DNA of 40,938 bases from Euryarchaeota archaeon UBA486 (GCA_002497765.1 DAET01000007.1:1-40938), one strand, 5' to 3'; positions 1-9,782 are shown, counted from the first letter of the stretch. Numbers and translations: made by a program. Notes: a model not told the origin generated them from the letters alone.

Positions 1-8
1 ACCTTTTC

Positions 9-668
9 TCATGCGTTTCCGGCCTTTTCGACTTCAGCCCAGTCGCGCATGAAGCCTTCCAGCCCGCGGTCGGTCAGCGGATGGCTCATGAGTTGACGGA
101 ACGTTTTGGCAGGCATGGTGGCCGTGTGAGCGCCCAGTTGGATGCACTGAAGCACGTGGGTGGGATGGCGAACAGAGGCTGCCAGCACCTTGGTGTCGAG
201 GTCGTAGTTGGCCCAGGTGTTCATGATCTCGGCGATGAGTTCCATGCCGTCGTGGCCGGTGTCGTCGATGCGTCCAATGAACGGGGAAACGTAGGTGGCC
301 CCTGCTTTGGCGGCCATGAGGGCTTGGGAGGCGGAGAAGATGAGGGTCACGTTGGTGTCAATGCCGTCTTCGGTCAGGATCTTCGTGGCAGCCAGGCCTT
401 CTGGCGTGCAGGGGATCTTGATGATGACATTGTCAGGCAGTTCTGCCTTGAGGGCTCGGCCTTGTTCCACCATGCCGGCGGTGTCCATGGCAGTCACTTC
501 GGCTGAGATGGGGCCGGAGCAGATGCCGGCGATTTCTCGAACGACTTCCTTGAAATCACGACCGGATTTCTTGATGAGCGAGGGGTTGGTGGTCACACCA
601 TCAAGAATGCCCCAGGCGGCGATTTCTCTGATTTCGTCAACGTCAGCAGTGTCGAGGAAGAATTCCAT
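9..668 (-). CDS. tal: Transaldolase, small TalC/FSA-type
   Basis: A 219-residue protein of the small transaldolase/fructose-6-phosphate aldolase family, a single TIM barrel. It is expected to move a dihydroxyacetone unit between sugar phosphates in the cytoplasm. Visible landmarks are the N-terminal FLDTADVDEI, the TTNPSL motif (about residues 26-31), and the Schiff-base lysine K84 in IIKIPCTPEG. The barrel end carries a GAHTATMP segment typical of the family. Full length for the short subfamily. It follows the two transketolase subunit genes on the same strand, which supports a transaldolase role in the non-oxidative pentose phosphate route rather than an isolated aldolase; the two activities cannot be told apart from sequence alone. 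A GTTCTATGAAC element lies 21-31 nt upstream of the ATG. Confidence 0.93.
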   Translation of the reverse strand: MEFFLDTADVDEIREIAAWGILDGVTTNPSLIKKSGRDFKEVVREIAGICSGPISAEVTAMDTAGMVEQGRALKAELPDNVIIKIPCTPEGLAATKILTEDGIDTNVTLIFSASQALMAAKAGATYVSPFIGRIDDTGHDGMELIAEIMNTWANYDLDTKVLAASVRHPTHVLQCIQLGAHTATMPAKTFRQLMSHPLTDRGLEGFMRDWAEVEKAGNA

Positions 669-688
669 GGTGGTCGTTCAATGAAGAG

Positions 689-699
689 GTTCTATGAAC
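689..699. promoter_or_regulatory. GTTCTATGAAC palindromic element upstream of transaldolase
   Basis: An 11-bp near-palindrome (GTTC-TAT-GAAC) lies 21-31 nt before the transaldolase start codon. That is about where a core promoter element would sit for a leaderless archaeal transcript. Similar elements recur at other starts in the window. Function is inferred from position only. Confidence 0.35.
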
Positions 700-727
700 T
701 CTCCCCTGCGTGGAGAAACGCCGATGT

Positions 728-1663
728 TCACTTACGTGCAATGGCCCGCTTGGCTGCTTCTGCGATGTAGGGGGTGGAAATTTGCATGACCTCAAGCATC
801 TCATCAGCTTGACCCGATTCACCAAACCGATCTTGAACACCCACGCGCTCCAACGGTGCGAAGGTGTTGGCCGTCAAGTGTTCAGCGACGGCTCCTCCGA
901 GTCCACCGATGACGTTGTGGTCTTCTGCGGTGACGATAGCGCCACAGCTGCTGACCAATCGATCGATGAGTTCACCGTCGAGTGGCTTTAGCGTGTGCAT
1001 GTCAACCACGGTCGCGTTGATGCCCTCAGCGGCCAATGCAGCAGCCGCTTCAAGGGATTGTGACACCATAACGCCACAGGCAATGATGGCCACGTCTGAA
1101 CCTTCCTGAAGGACAATGCCCTTGCCGATTTTGATCTCGTCCACGCGTCCTTCGTAAAGCACCGGCGTCTTGTTTCGTGCGGTTCGCGTGTAGGAGGGCG
1201 AGCCGCTGCTGGCCAGCTGCATGGTCAACACCTTGGTGGACACCACGTCGCTGGGGTGCATGACGATCACGTTCGGTAGGGTCCGGTAAATGGCCAAGTC
1301 TTCAATGGACTGCGCCGAGGAACCGTCGGTGCCCGTGTGAGTACCACCGTGGCTGCCGCAGACGTGAACGGCCAAGTTAGGCCGGGCTACGCCGTTTCGC
1401 ATCTGCTCGAAGGCACGCTCGGTGAAGATAGCAAAGGTGCTGGCAAACGGAATGTAGCCAGAAGCAGCGAGACCTGCACCAACGAGGAGCATGTTTTGCT
1501 CTCCGATACCGCATGAGACCGTGCGCTCGGGGTGTGCCTTTCGAAAGTGAAGTGATTTGGTGGACTTGCCCAAATCGGCTTCCAGGACCACGACCTTGGG
1601 GTTGCTGGCCAGTTCCAGCAGCGCTTCACCGTAACCGTCTCGAGTAGCAGCCATCTTGGTCAT
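728..1663 (-). CDS. Transketolase, C-terminal subunit (Pyr and C-terminal domains)
   Basis: A 311-residue protein covering the pyrimidine-binding and C-terminal domains of transketolase. It has the catalytic glutamate segment GIGEQNMLLVGAG followed by the FASTFAIF stretch, and the PNVIVMHPSD and ALAAEGINATVVDMHTLKPLD segments of the family. It works as a heterotetramer with the N-terminal subunit encoded just upstream; the two reading frames overlap by 4 bp (1660-1663), so they are probably translationally coupled. Splitting transketolase into two about 300-residue chains is usual in Archaea and some bacteria. The reaction moves two-carbon ketol units between sugar phosphates with thiamine diphosphate. 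Confidence 0.95.
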   Translation of the reverse strand: MTKMAATRDGYGEALLELASNPKVVVLEADLGKSTKSLHFRKAHPERTVSCGIGEQNMLLVGAGLAASGYIPFASTFAIFTERAFEQMRNGVARPNLAVHVCGSHGGTHTGTDGSSAQSIEDLAIYRTLPNVIVMHPSDVVSTKVLTMQLASSGSPSYTRTARNKTPVLYEGRVDEIKIGKGIVLQEGSDVAIIACGVMVSQSLEAAAALAAEGINATVVDMHTLKPLDGELIDRLVSSCGAIVTAEDHNVIGGLGGAVAEHLTANTFAPLERVGVQDRFGESGQADEMLEVMQISTPYIAEAAKRAIARK

Positions 1664-2484
1664 GCGACCACCTCGCCAAGTTCAGCCATGGCCTGAGCGT
1701 ATTGCTCGTCGTTCGGGGCGGCACCGTGGAAGGCTGGGTTGTCGGCCATGAAGGAAACTCCGTGGCCTTTCACCGTGTGTGCAATGAGAATGGAGGGTCC
1801 GTCGTTGGTGGATGAAAGGAAGTTCATGCCGTCGACGACTTCGTCCATGTTGTGGCCGTCAATTTCCTTCACGTTCCAACCAAACGCTTTCCACTTGGCA
1901 GGAATATCAAACATGCGCATCTGTTCCTCACAGAAATCGTCGTTTTGGATTCGATTTCGGTCCAAAATCACGTTGAGGTTGCCCAACTCGTGGTGAGCCG
2001 CCGCCATGGCCGCTTCCCACACGCTACCTTCTTGGATTTCGCCGTCGCCAAGCATCACATACACTTGGCGCTCGCTGTTGGCCAATCGACCGGCGATGGC
2101 CGAACCCATCCCGAAGGACAGCCCCATCCCGAGCGAACCTGCTGAAAAGTCAACGCCTGGGCACCACTTCATGTCCACGTGGCCCTGACAAATGCCGCCC
2201 AGCACCCGGTACGATGCAAGGTCATCCACGGTGATGAAGCCCATTTCAGCCAAGATGGCGTACATGCCAGGTGAGGCGTGACCCTTCGACAGGATGAACC
2301 GGTCTCGGTCTTCCCAATCGGGGTCGTCGGGGCGCACGCGGAGCGTGGTTTTGTACAGCCCCACCAGCAGGTCAATCTCGGAAAGCGATCCGCCGGGGTG
2401 GCCCGCTTGGGCCCGGTGAACCATGTTCACGATGTGGACTCGACATTTCCTCGCAAGTTCTCGCAGTTCGTCTGTGTTGCTCAT
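1660..2484 (-). CDS. Transketolase, N-terminal (TPP-binding) subunit
   Basis: The thiamine-diphosphate-binding half of the split transketolase, about 274 residues. It contains RAQAGHPGGSLS near the N-terminus, SKGHASPGMYA, the GSLGMGLSFGMG glycine-rich loop, and the TPP/Mg motif GDGEIQEG followed by LDRNRIQND. The start is placed at the ATG at 2484 (MSNTDELREL) because GGTGAG lies just upstream; an in-frame ATG at 2502 would add six residues. It lies between the OPT transporter and the C-terminal subunit, all on the minus strand. The end overlaps the start of its partner by 4 bp. Confidence 0.94.
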   Translation of the reverse strand: MSNTDELRELARKCRVHIVNMVHRAQAGHPGGSLSEIDLLVGLYKTTLRVRPDDPDWEDRDRFILSKGHASPGMYAILAEMGFITVDDLASYRVLGGICQGHVDMKWCPGVDFSAGSLGMGLSFGMGSAIAGRLANSERQVYVMLGDGEIQEGSVWEAAMAAAHHELGNLNVILDRNRIQNDDFCEEQMRMFDIPAKWKAFGWNVKEIDGHNMDEVVDGMNFLSSTNDGPSILIAHTVKGHGVSFMADNPAFHGAAPNDEQYAQAMAELGEVVA

Positions 2485-2559
2485 GGTCTCACCAGCAAAC
2501 ATCAGCCTGCGAGGATGGCCTTTGATGGTTGTGCAAGCCTCGTTTCTCCAAATGGAGCG

Positions 2560-4608
2560 CTACTCCTGCTTTTTGGGTGCGAGGGCATCGAGGGTGTTCC
2601 GCACCGCTTCGGCCGTGATCATCACGGTATCGCCAGCGAGACTTCCGCCTTTCGGCAAGGCTCGTGAAGCAAGCCAAATGAACACGCCAACGAACCAGGC
2701 AAAGAAGGCCAGCGAGAGCATGTCATTGAGGGTTGAGACGCTAAGGAGTTCGGGGAGGTCAATCTTGGCGACGATGAGGACGGCGATGAAGACGCCCATG
2801 ATGGACTCTCCAGCGATGAACCCCGCGCCGATGAGGACCCCTCGACTTTCAACTTCTTTGGCCGCTTCAATGGCAAGCTCTGATGGTTCCTTTCGAAGAA
2901 CACCGTCGACACGGAGGTGAGCGCTCCTGAGCATCACATGAGAAATGATGCCGCCCACCATGATGGGAACGGACAAGCCGAGCGGGAGGTAAATGCCAAT
3001 GGCGACGCTCATGACAGGCATTTGGAGTCGAATCAAGGCGACAGCGATGGCAGCACCGAGCACCACCATCTGGATGTTTAAATCACCACCAAACGCCCCT
3101 TGAACAATGGCACCGATGAGTTCAGCCTGTGGTGCAAAGAGGGCTTTCGAACACGTTGGGTCGCTTGGGAGCGGGTTCATTTGACACGCCGTTTGTGAAA
3201 TTCGGAACGCGTCATGAAGCAACGACAAAACCGGCCCGATGACAACAGCACCGGTGAGTACGCCAATGATTTCAGCCACTTGTTGCCGCTTGGGTGTGGC
3301 GCCCAGCATGTGACCGGTCTTCAGGTCCTGCATGACGTCGCCAGCGATGGCGGCGCTCGATGCGACGATGGCGGCGATGAGCAGCGTGGCAAACATGAGG
3401 TCTTGCTTGGCCATGCCCAGCATCAAATCACCAATGATGTAGACGAGCCCAACCGTGAACAGGAGGGTGGCGATGGTCATACCCGACACCGGAGAGTTGG
3501 AGGAGCCTACCACACCGGCGATGTAACCGGCCACGGCGGCAAAGAAGAACGCAACAAAGGCAAGGAAGAGTGCGCCGGCGATGGCGAGAACGAGCGATTC
3601 CATGGCCCACCAGTAGAAGAAGAAGGTCAGGACGACAAGAACAGCACAGACCTTGAAGACACGGTTCATCGGAATGTCTTGCTCTGTACGAAGGAGAACG
3701 CCTGCTTGATCATCGTTCTTCACAAAGGCCTTTGAAAGTCCCGTGATGATGGTCTTCCGCATGCTCCACAAAGTGTAGATGCCGCCCACCACCATGGCGC
3801 CAACACCCACGTACCTTACTTGCGTCGACCAAATCGTGTAAAATCCGTCAACAAGGGAACCATCGACGGGCCAACCGTAAATCAGTCCATACATGGGAAC
3901 AAGCAGGCCAAAGCCCAAGACACCACCGAAGAAGATGAACGAGGCAATGCGGATGCCGACGATATAGCCCACAGAGAGCAGCGCTACCGAGAGGTCCATC
4001 CCTGCATAGAGGCGAGTAGAAACGAACGAAACGGCGCCTTCAACGGTGTGGTGCGTGATCTCGAAACCCTTCACCATCAAACCGTACAGTCCACCGATGC
4101 CGAGGGCGTAGAGAATGGCAAGCGCACCATCACCGCCTTCCTCGCCGGCCACCAGAACTTCTCGGCAGGCCACGCCTTCGGGGTAAGGAAGGGCCTCCTC
4201 GACAATGAACAACCGACGCAAGGCAATGGTGAACATGGTGCCTAACAGGCCTCCCAACGTGGCGATGATGAGTGTCTCCATCCACTGAATGCTCGTCCAA
4301 ATACTCATCACCAACAGCGCAGGTACGGTGAAGATGACTCCTGCAGCGAGGGATTCACCTGCGGAGGCCATGGTTTGGACGGCGTTGTTCTCAAGGATGG
4401 AGACGTCTTTGAACATGGTACGGAGGATGATCATCGACATGACTGCCGCGGGTATACTCGCTGAAACCGTCATCCCTGCATAGAGGCCGAGGTAGGCGTT
4501 GGCCGCTGTCATCAGGACGCCGAGAACGATGCCAACGATGATAACACGCGTGGTGAGTTCCAGCGGTGATTCATGAGCGGGAATGTAGGGTTCCTGTGTC
4601 CCGCTCAT
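2560..4608 (-). CDS. OPT-family oligopeptide/metal transporter
   Basis: A 682-residue polytopic membrane protein with about 14-16 predicted hydrophobic segments. The N-terminal ELTTRVIIVGIVLGVLM and NAYLGLYAGMTVSASIPAAV are characteristic of the OPT (oligopeptide transporter) superfamily, as are the PYPEGVACREVL segment and the central SSNSPVSGMTIATLL. Members import short peptides or metal chelates by proton symport; the substrate here cannot be read from sequence. It is full length for the prokaryotic OPT group. It is divergent from the P-type ATPase across about 150 bp and is followed on the same strand by the transketolase genes. Peptide uptake would suit a marine heterotroph that also carries histidine breakdown genes, but that link is inference. 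Confidence 0.92.
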   Translation of the reverse strand: MSGTQEPYIPAHESPLELTTRVIIVGIVLGVLMTAANAYLGLYAGMTVSASIPAAVMSMIILRTMFKDVSILENNAVQTMASAGESLAAGVIFTVPALLVMSIWTSIQWMETLIIATLGGLLGTMFTIALRRLFIVEEALPYPEGVACREVLVAGEEGGDGALAILYALGIGGLYGLMVKGFEITHHTVEGAVSFVSTRLYAGMDLSVALLSVGYIVGIRIASFIFFGGVLGFGLLVPMYGLIYGWPVDGSLVDGFYTIWSTQVRYVGVGAMVVGGIYTLWSMRKTIITGLSKAFVKNDDQAGVLLRTEQDIPMNRVFKVCAVLVVLTFFFYWWAMESLVLAIAGALFLAFVAFFFAAVAGYIAGVVGSSNSPVSGMTIATLLFTVGLVYIIGDLMLGMAKQDLMFATLLIAAIVASSAAIAGDVMQDLKTGHMLGATPKRQQVAEIIGVLTGAVVIGPVLSLLHDAFRISQTACQMNPLPSDPTCSKALFAPQAELIGAIVQGAFGGDLNIQMVVLGAAIAVALIRLQMPVMSVAIGIYLPLGLSVPIMVGGIISHVMLRSAHLRVDGVLRKEPSELAIEAAKEVESRGVLIGAGFIAGESIMGVFIAVLIVAKIDLPELLSVSTLNDMLSLAFFAWFVGVFIWLASRALPKGGSLAGDTVMITAEAVRNTLDALAPKKQE

Positions 4609-4760
4609 GCCCGTTCCAATCCTTTCCAGTAGGTATAGCCTACGATGGAGGGTTGTGTACCTTGACCAAGTTATGCAGGAGGGATTCTTCCCGCCATAAT
4701 AATAACCGTTCTAACTCACCGAACAACCATCTCAATGTTTTATTGGGGGGTGAATTGACC

Positions 4761-7658
4761 GTGGATGAGCACTGGCACAACCTTTCAATCGCCGACAGTC
4801 TCGTCGCACAACAATCCTCAGAGCACGGAATCAGTGTGGATGAGGTCATTGCCAGAAGGACCCGTTTTGGCGAAAACAAATTGGACGAAGCGGAGAAAAC
4901 CTCTGCGATCCTGCGCTTCCTTTCTCAGTACAACGACCCACTCAATTACCTCTTGATGGGCGCTGCATTGATTGCCCTTCTGATCAATCCTGACCATCCC
5001 GGTGATGCGATCTTCATCTTCATTGTGTTAACCGCTAACGCATTCTTCGGTTTTTGGCAGGAAAATCAGGCAGAGCAAGCCATGGATTCGCTCAAACAAA
5101 TGTCGATCTCAAACTGCGTGGTCATACGCGGTGACTTTGAGAGCGAAGTGCCGACTTCAGACTTGGTGCCAGGTGACGTCGTCCGCTTGGAAGCAGGCCT
5201 CAACGTACCAGCAGATGTCCGGATGATTTGGTCCCAACAATGCAAAATCGATGAATCGGCCTTGACCGGTGAATCCCTCACCATCAGAAAATTGACCGAA
5301 GCCTTGCCTGCGGCAACACTCCTCGCTGACCGAAACAACATGGCCTTCATGGGTACGACGGTGTCCTCGGGTCGCGGCCTTGGTTTGGTCGTCGCCACGG
5401 GAATGAAAACGGAACTTGGAAAGATTGCCAGCAACATCGCTGACGCTCAAACGCCAAAAACTCCATTGGAGCTCAAATTGGAGAGCCTCGGAAAATTCCT
5501 TGGATTCATCGCGCTCATTGTTGCCATTCTCCTGGTTTCGCTGAATCTCGTTGTCTCGTACGGAAAACCTGGCGTGGACCTAAGGGAAGTCGTCGTCCAA
5601 CAGTTCATCGTCGCCATCGCCATCTTTGTGGCCATTGTCCCCGAAGGCCTTCCCATCATTTTGGTGATCACGCTCTCCCTTGGCATGCGAAACATGGCGC
5701 GGCACAAGGCCATCATCCGTCGCATGAAAGCGGTTGAAACACTCGGCTCAACCACCGTCATTTGTTCGGACAAAACGGGAACACTGACCAAGAATCAAAT
5801 GACAGTCCGTCAAATCCAAACATTGGAACAAACGTTTGACGTGACCGGAGAAGGGTTCGAGCCCAATGGTGCATTGGTGCGGAACGGTGTTGAGTTGAGC
5901 GATGATGATCTCAAATCCCGCCAGGCAGACCTCGGTTTCAGGCTGCTCGGAGCTTGTTTGACCCTCTGCCACAACTCAACCATCGTGAAGGCGGACGGCC
6001 ACTGGCAAGCCATCGGCGACCCAACGGATTCTGCCTGTGCTGTGGCCGGTTGGAAAGTCAACGGTGACGTTAAGAAATTCTCACATCGCCACCCGCGTCT
6101 GAACGAGTTCTTCTTTGATTCTGTCCGCAAGCGAATGAGTGTCGTGCACGAGTACGAGGGTGAAGAGTGGATCTTTGCCAAAGGAAGTGCGGGAGGATTC
6201 AAGGACATCGCCACCACCAAAATTGTGGACAATGAATACGTCCCCTTGTCCGACGTGGACCGGCAGCAAATTTCTCAGATGAACGATGACATGGGTTCCC
6301 AAGCGATGCGCGTGATTGCGCTGCTTGCACGGAAAGTCAAGGAAGGTGAGGACATTGAAGACATTCATTCCATTGAATCCGATTTGGTCTTCCTCGGGCT
6401 CATTGGCATCATGGATCCTCCACGACCCGAAGTGAAGGCCGCCATCGAGACGTGTCAGCGAGCCGGTATCAAGGTCAAGATGATCACCGGCGACCAACAA
6501 ATGACGGCCGCCGCTATCGGTGCAGAACTCAACATTTCGTCTGCTTCGGGTATGGCGCTTGATGGGATGGAACTCGCTGGCTTAAGCGACGAGGAACTTG
6601 TAGCAGCCACCGGCGAGGTTGCGATTTATTCTCGTGTTACGCCGGACCAAAAAATGAGAATTGTCTCTTCGCTCCAGCAACAGGGCGAGATTGTTGCCAT
6701 GACGGGAGATGGTGTCAACGACGCCCCAGCCCTTTCGGGCGCTAATATTGGCATCGCCATGGGCATCGCTGGTACTGACGTGGCCAAGGACGCAGCCGAC
6801 ATGGTTCTTCAAGATGACAACTTTGCCAACATCGTCCACGCCGTGGAAGAAGGTCGGAAAATTTACCAGAACATTCGCAACTTTGTCCGCTATCAGGTAT
6901 CGACCAACGTGGCGGCCGTCTCGCTGCTCGTGTTGGCAACCTTGTTCTTTGGGCCCGAAGCGCTCCCCCTAACAGCCACCCAAATTCTGGTGATTAACAT
7001 CCTCATGGATGGTCCACCCGCCGTCGCGTTGGGTGTTGAGAAGAAACACGGGAATGTCATGGAGCGACCACCGCGTCCGGTTGATGAGGGCCTCCCCAAT
7101 GGCCGAGATATCTCACTTATCTTCTACCTCGGTGCCGTCATGGTCATTGGAACGTTGATGGTGTTCTGGCTGGGCGGTGGCGCACTCGCCGGAGCAGAAC
7201 CTTGCACGCTGCGAACCACGGAGACAAGCACAACGGCCTTTGACATGGAGGCATGTTTGGCTGGCGACCAAGCTGCCGTTGACGATTGGCAAGCATACGC
7301 TGACGATCACTTCAAGCATGCACAAACCATGACCTTCGCCGTCTTCATCGTCTATCAGTTGTTCAATGTGATGAACTGCAGGTCAAACGAAGAGAGTGTT
7401 TTCGAGTTGGGTCTGTTCTCTAATCCGGCCATCAACTACGCCCTGTTGATCTCTTCGGGCCTGTTGCTGTTCTTCGTGCAATTGGCCGAGATGACCATTC
7501 CCGTCATCGGCATTGAGGTGGGATCGTTGCTGCGAACCAATCCACTCTCCCAAAACGACTGGTTGGTGGTGGTTCTCATCGCCTCCAGTGTCTTCATCAT
7601 CGAAGAGTTCCGAAAATTCATCGTCAAGTCTGGCATATTTGCCATTCGACAGCCTTGA
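4761..7658 (+). CDS. P2A-type Ca2+/Mn2+-transporting P-type ATPase (PMR1/SPCA-like)
   Basis: A cation pump of about 965 residues. It has the actuator TGES motif (LTGESLTI), the M4 PEGLP motif, the phosphorylated aspartate in DKTGTLT (about D337), the hinge TGDGVNDAP, and a C-terminal block of helices. In M6 the NILMDGPPAVALGVE stretch closely resembles yeast PMR1/SPCA. The M5 sequence STNVAAVSLL lacks the acidic residue that forms site I in SERCA. That suggests a one-site Ca2+/Mn2+ pump. The start is taken as the GTG at 4761, 7 nt after GGTGA; a TTG at 4755 is possible. An upstream ATG at 4566 is rejected because it lies inside the divergent OPT gene. Between two late helices is an about 40-residue exposed loop with two cysteines. 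Confidence 0.93.
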   Translation: MDEHWHNLSIADSLVAQQSSEHGISVDEVIARRTRFGENKLDEAEKTSAILRFLSQYNDPLNYLLMGAALIALLINPDHPGDAIFIFIVLTANAFFGFWQENQAEQAMDSLKQMSISNCVVIRGDFESEVPTSDLVPGDVVRLEAGLNVPADVRMIWSQQCKIDESALTGESLTIRKLTEALPAATLLADRNNMAFMGTTVSSGRGLGLVVATGMKTELGKIASNIADAQTPKTPLELKLESLGKFLGFIALIVAILLVSLNLVVSYGKPGVDLREVVVQQFIVAIAIFVAIVPEGLPIILVITLSLGMRNMARHKAIIRRMKAVETLGSTTVICSDKTGTLTKNQMTVRQIQTLEQTFDVTGEGFEPNGALVRNGVELSDDDLKSRQADLGFRLLGACLTLCHNSTIVKADGHWQAIGDPTDSACAVAGWKVNGDVKKFSHRHPRLNEFFFDSVRKRMSVVHEYEGEEWIFAKGSAGGFKDIATTKIVDNEYVPLSDVDRQQISQMNDDMGSQAMRVIALLARKVKEGEDIEDIHSIESDLVFLGLIGIMDPPRPEVKAAIETCQRAGIKVKMITGDQQMTAAAIGAELNISSASGMALDGMELAGLSDEELVAATGEVAIYSRVTPDQKMRIVSSLQQQGEIVAMTGDGVNDAPALSGANIGIAMGIAGTDVAKDAADMVLQDDNFANIVHAVEEGRKIYQNIRNFVRYQVSTNVAAVSLLVLATLFFGPEALPLTATQILVINILMDGPPAVALGVEKKHGNVMERPPRPVDEGLPNGRDISLIFYLGAVMVIGTLMVFWLGGGALAGAEPCTLRTTETSTTAFDMEACLAGDQAAVDDWQAYADDHFKHAQTMTFAVFIVYQLFNVMNCRSNEESVFELGLFSNPAINYALLISSGLLLFFVQLAEMTIPVIGIEVGSLLRTNPLSQNDWLVVVLIASSVFIIEEFRKFIVKSGIFAIRQP

Positions 7659-7703
7659 TGGTGTGAAGCACATCTTCTTGAGGTGAACATTCGAGGGTCT
7701 GTC

Positions 7704-8915
7704 ATGGAGGCCGTGTTGAGCCCTGCTCCACTCGCAGGAGAACACCACGACTGGGCACATCGGTTGGAATCTTCCCTGGACCAGCGGCAATGGTCGTCTG
7801 CGTTGAAACCCATCGTATCGAAGTTGGCAGCCAACCGCCCGCTGACGGTTGAGGATGGCCTTGTCTTGTATCAACACCCGGACTTGAATGAAGTGGGAGC
7901 ATTGGCCGATGTGGTTCGTCAAGCACGCTTTGATTCCAAGGCGTTTTTCAATTCCAATGTCCACATCAACCAAACCAACATTTGCGTTCTCGCCTGCCGG
8001 TTTTGTGCTTTTCGTCGTGGCCCTAAAGCCAAGGACGCCTACGCCATGTCCGTCGATGATTACCTTGCGGATTTGGCGACCTACGCCCACGCCGTAGACG
8101 AAGTCCATTCCGTCGGTGGCCTCCATCCCGAATGGGGCGTTGAACACTATGAAACACTCTTCCAGCGCGTAGCAGCCGAACACCCTCACATCTCCATCAA
8201 GGCGTTGACCGCCGTTGAAATCAAACACTTGGGCCAACGCTCGTCCATCTCGACCAAAGAGGTGCTCAAGCGCCTCAAGGACGCCGGGTTAACGTCCCTT
8301 CCAGGCGGCGGGGCCGAAATCCTTGACGATGATGTGCGTGCAGTGATTTGCAACGGGAAGGAAAGTTCAGAAGAATACCTTCGAATCCACCGTGAAGCTC
8401 ACGAGGTGGGACTTCCATCCAACTGCACCATGCTGTTTGGTACGATTGAAACCCTTGAACAGCGCCTTCAACACATGATTTCGCTTCGAGAACTCAACGA
8501 TCAAACCCAGGGCTTCCAATGTTTTGTTCCCTACCCGTTCCTTCCCGATGACACCCGTTTGCCCGAAGCCCAACTTGCCAGTGGTTCAGAGGTCCTTCGG
8601 ACCATTGCTGTCTCCCGCTTGATGCTGAACAACATCCCGCACATCAAAGCCTACAGAATGAACATTGGCGACCATGTTGCAGAACTGGCCTTGCAGTTCG
8701 GAGCCGATGACATTGACGGCACCGTTCAGAAAGAATCCATCATGCACCTTGCAGGTTCAACAGCACCGCTGGACCACGACCGTGCGAAGTTAGCACGTTT
8801 GATTTACGATGCTGGTTGTGAACCGGTCCAACGCAACACGATTTACACCGAGTTCAAGGCCTACACACCACCGCCGGTACAACCCCGCCGTCGCCTGCAG
8901 ATGGCGTCTGATTGA
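7704..8915 (+). CDS. mqnE: Aminofutalosine synthase (radical SAM)
   Basis: A radical SAM enzyme of about 403 residues that joins S-adenosylmethionine to 3-[(1-carboxyvinyl)oxy]benzoate to make 6-amino-6-deoxyfutalosine, the second committed step of the futalosine route to menaquinone. The iron-sulfur motif is CVLACRFCAF, preceded by NVHINQTNI. Further MqnE hallmarks are VHSVGGLHPEWG, IKALTAVEI, SLPGGGAEI and the SNCTMLFGTIET segment; these set it apart from the related MqnC, whose QGGVNP motif is absent. The ATG at 7704 follows GAGGG by 6 nt and is preferred; a GTG at 7683 is also open. It is the first of three adjacent menaquinone genes. Confidence 0.93.
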   Translation: MEAVLSPAPLAGEHHDWAHRLESSLDQRQWSSALKPIVSKLAANRPLTVEDGLVLYQHPDLNEVGALADVVRQARFDSKAFFNSNVHINQTNICVLACRFCAFRRGPKAKDAYAMSVDDYLADLATYAHAVDEVHSVGGLHPEWGVEHYETLFQRVAAEHPHISIKALTAVEIKHLGQRSSISTKEVLKRLKDAGLTSLPGGGAEILDDDVRAVICNGKESSEEYLRIHREAHEVGLPSNCTMLFGTIETLEQRLQHMISLRELNDQTQGFQCFVPYPFLPDDTRLPEAQLASGSEVLRTIAVSRLMLNNIPHIKAYRMNIGDHVAELALQFGADDIDGTVQKESIMHLAGSTAPLDHDRAKLARLIYDAGCEPVQRNTIYTEFKAYTPPPVQPRRRLQMASD

Positions 8916-8924
8916 GGAATGAAG

Positions 8925-9737
8925 ATGGCCGCAACATGGACCTCAACGCTCGGGCGTGTGGCCTTCATCAATTGCGACCCACTCTATCATGCACTTCCGA
9001 GTCATTGGAACGTACTGGCTGCTCCACCTTCGTGGCTTACGGGCCATGTGCTTCGGAGGGATTGCATTTTGGCGCCCATTCCTGCAGCAGACTATGCAAA
9101 ACATCAGGATGAGCTCGTGTTGCTCCCAGACATTGGTATCGGAAGCCAGGGCGAAGTTGGGAGCGTTCTGTTGTTTGGCGCTGTTCCCATCGAATCCATG
9201 GAAACCATTGCGCTGCCGACTGATTCAGCTACGTCCGTAGCGTTGCTGAAGCATCTCTTGGCCAAGCGAGGTCACGCTATGTCCTATGTATCGACGGGCC
9301 CAGACTACGAATCGATGATGGCGATGGCGGATGGCGCCTTGCTCATCGGCGACCGAGCGCTCGAGGCTGCCCGAGAGTTCCCGGAGATGGTTCAAATGGA
9401 CCTCGGCGAGGCATGGATGGAGGACGAGGGCCTCCCGATGATTTTTGGCGTCTTTGTCGCACGTGCTGACACCCCACCTGCATTGGTGCGTGAGGCTCAT
9501 GCCGTCCTTCTTGAGAACCTCATCCAATTCGAAGACAATCATGGGAAGCGAGAACAAGTGATCGAATGGTCCATGGAAAAATCGGGATTGACCCATGATC
9601 GCCTTGATCGCTATTACGGTGAAGTATTCAACCGCCTCAATCAGCACCATCTCGACGGCCTCTTCAGGTTTCTTTCTCAAGCGTGCGGGATGATCGAAAA
9701 TCCTCGATTTGCATGGGCGGCTGACGCCGTTGTATGA
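8925..9737 (+). CDS. mqnA: Chorismate dehydratase
   Basis: A protein of about 270 residues of the MqnA/MqnD periplasmic-binding-protein-like fold. It is expected to dehydrate chorismate to 3-[(1-carboxyvinyl)oxy]benzoate, the first step of the futalosine menaquinone pathway. The N-terminal GRVAFINCDPLYHAL, the ILAPIPAADYAKH segment, and ALLIGDRAL with a following acidic DLGEAW fit MqnA. The start is uncertain between ATG 8919 and ATG 8925; GAGGA at 8914-8918 is well spaced for the latter. The gap to mqnE is only a few bases, so it is almost surely co-transcribed. Its product is the substrate of MqnE. Confidence 0.9.
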   Translation: MAATWTSTLGRVAFINCDPLYHALPSHWNVLAAPPSWLTGHVLRRDCILAPIPAADYAKHQDELVLLPDIGIGSQGEVGSVLLFGAVPIESMETIALPTDSATSVALLKHLLAKRGHAMSYVSTGPDYESMMAMADGALLIGDRALEAAREFPEMVQMDLGEAWMEDEGLPMIFGVFVARADTPPALVREAHAVLLENLIQFEDNHGKREQVIEWSMEKSGLTHDRLDRYYGEVFNRLNQHHLDGLFRFLSQACGMIENPRFAWAADAVV

Positions 9738-9782
9738 GATTTCAAACGGATGGTTCTTGAAGGGCACACAGGTGGACGAATC

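Noticed and set aside
4566..4760. N-terminal extension of the calcium pump to an ATG at 4566
   Set aside because: It lies in the divergent OPT gene and across the shared promoter region; the Arg/Asn/Ser-rich residues are unlike the family, which begins near 4761.
7383..8237. A 284-residue open frame on the minus strand
   Set aside because: It is antisense to mqnE and the end of the calcium pump and shows no family motif.
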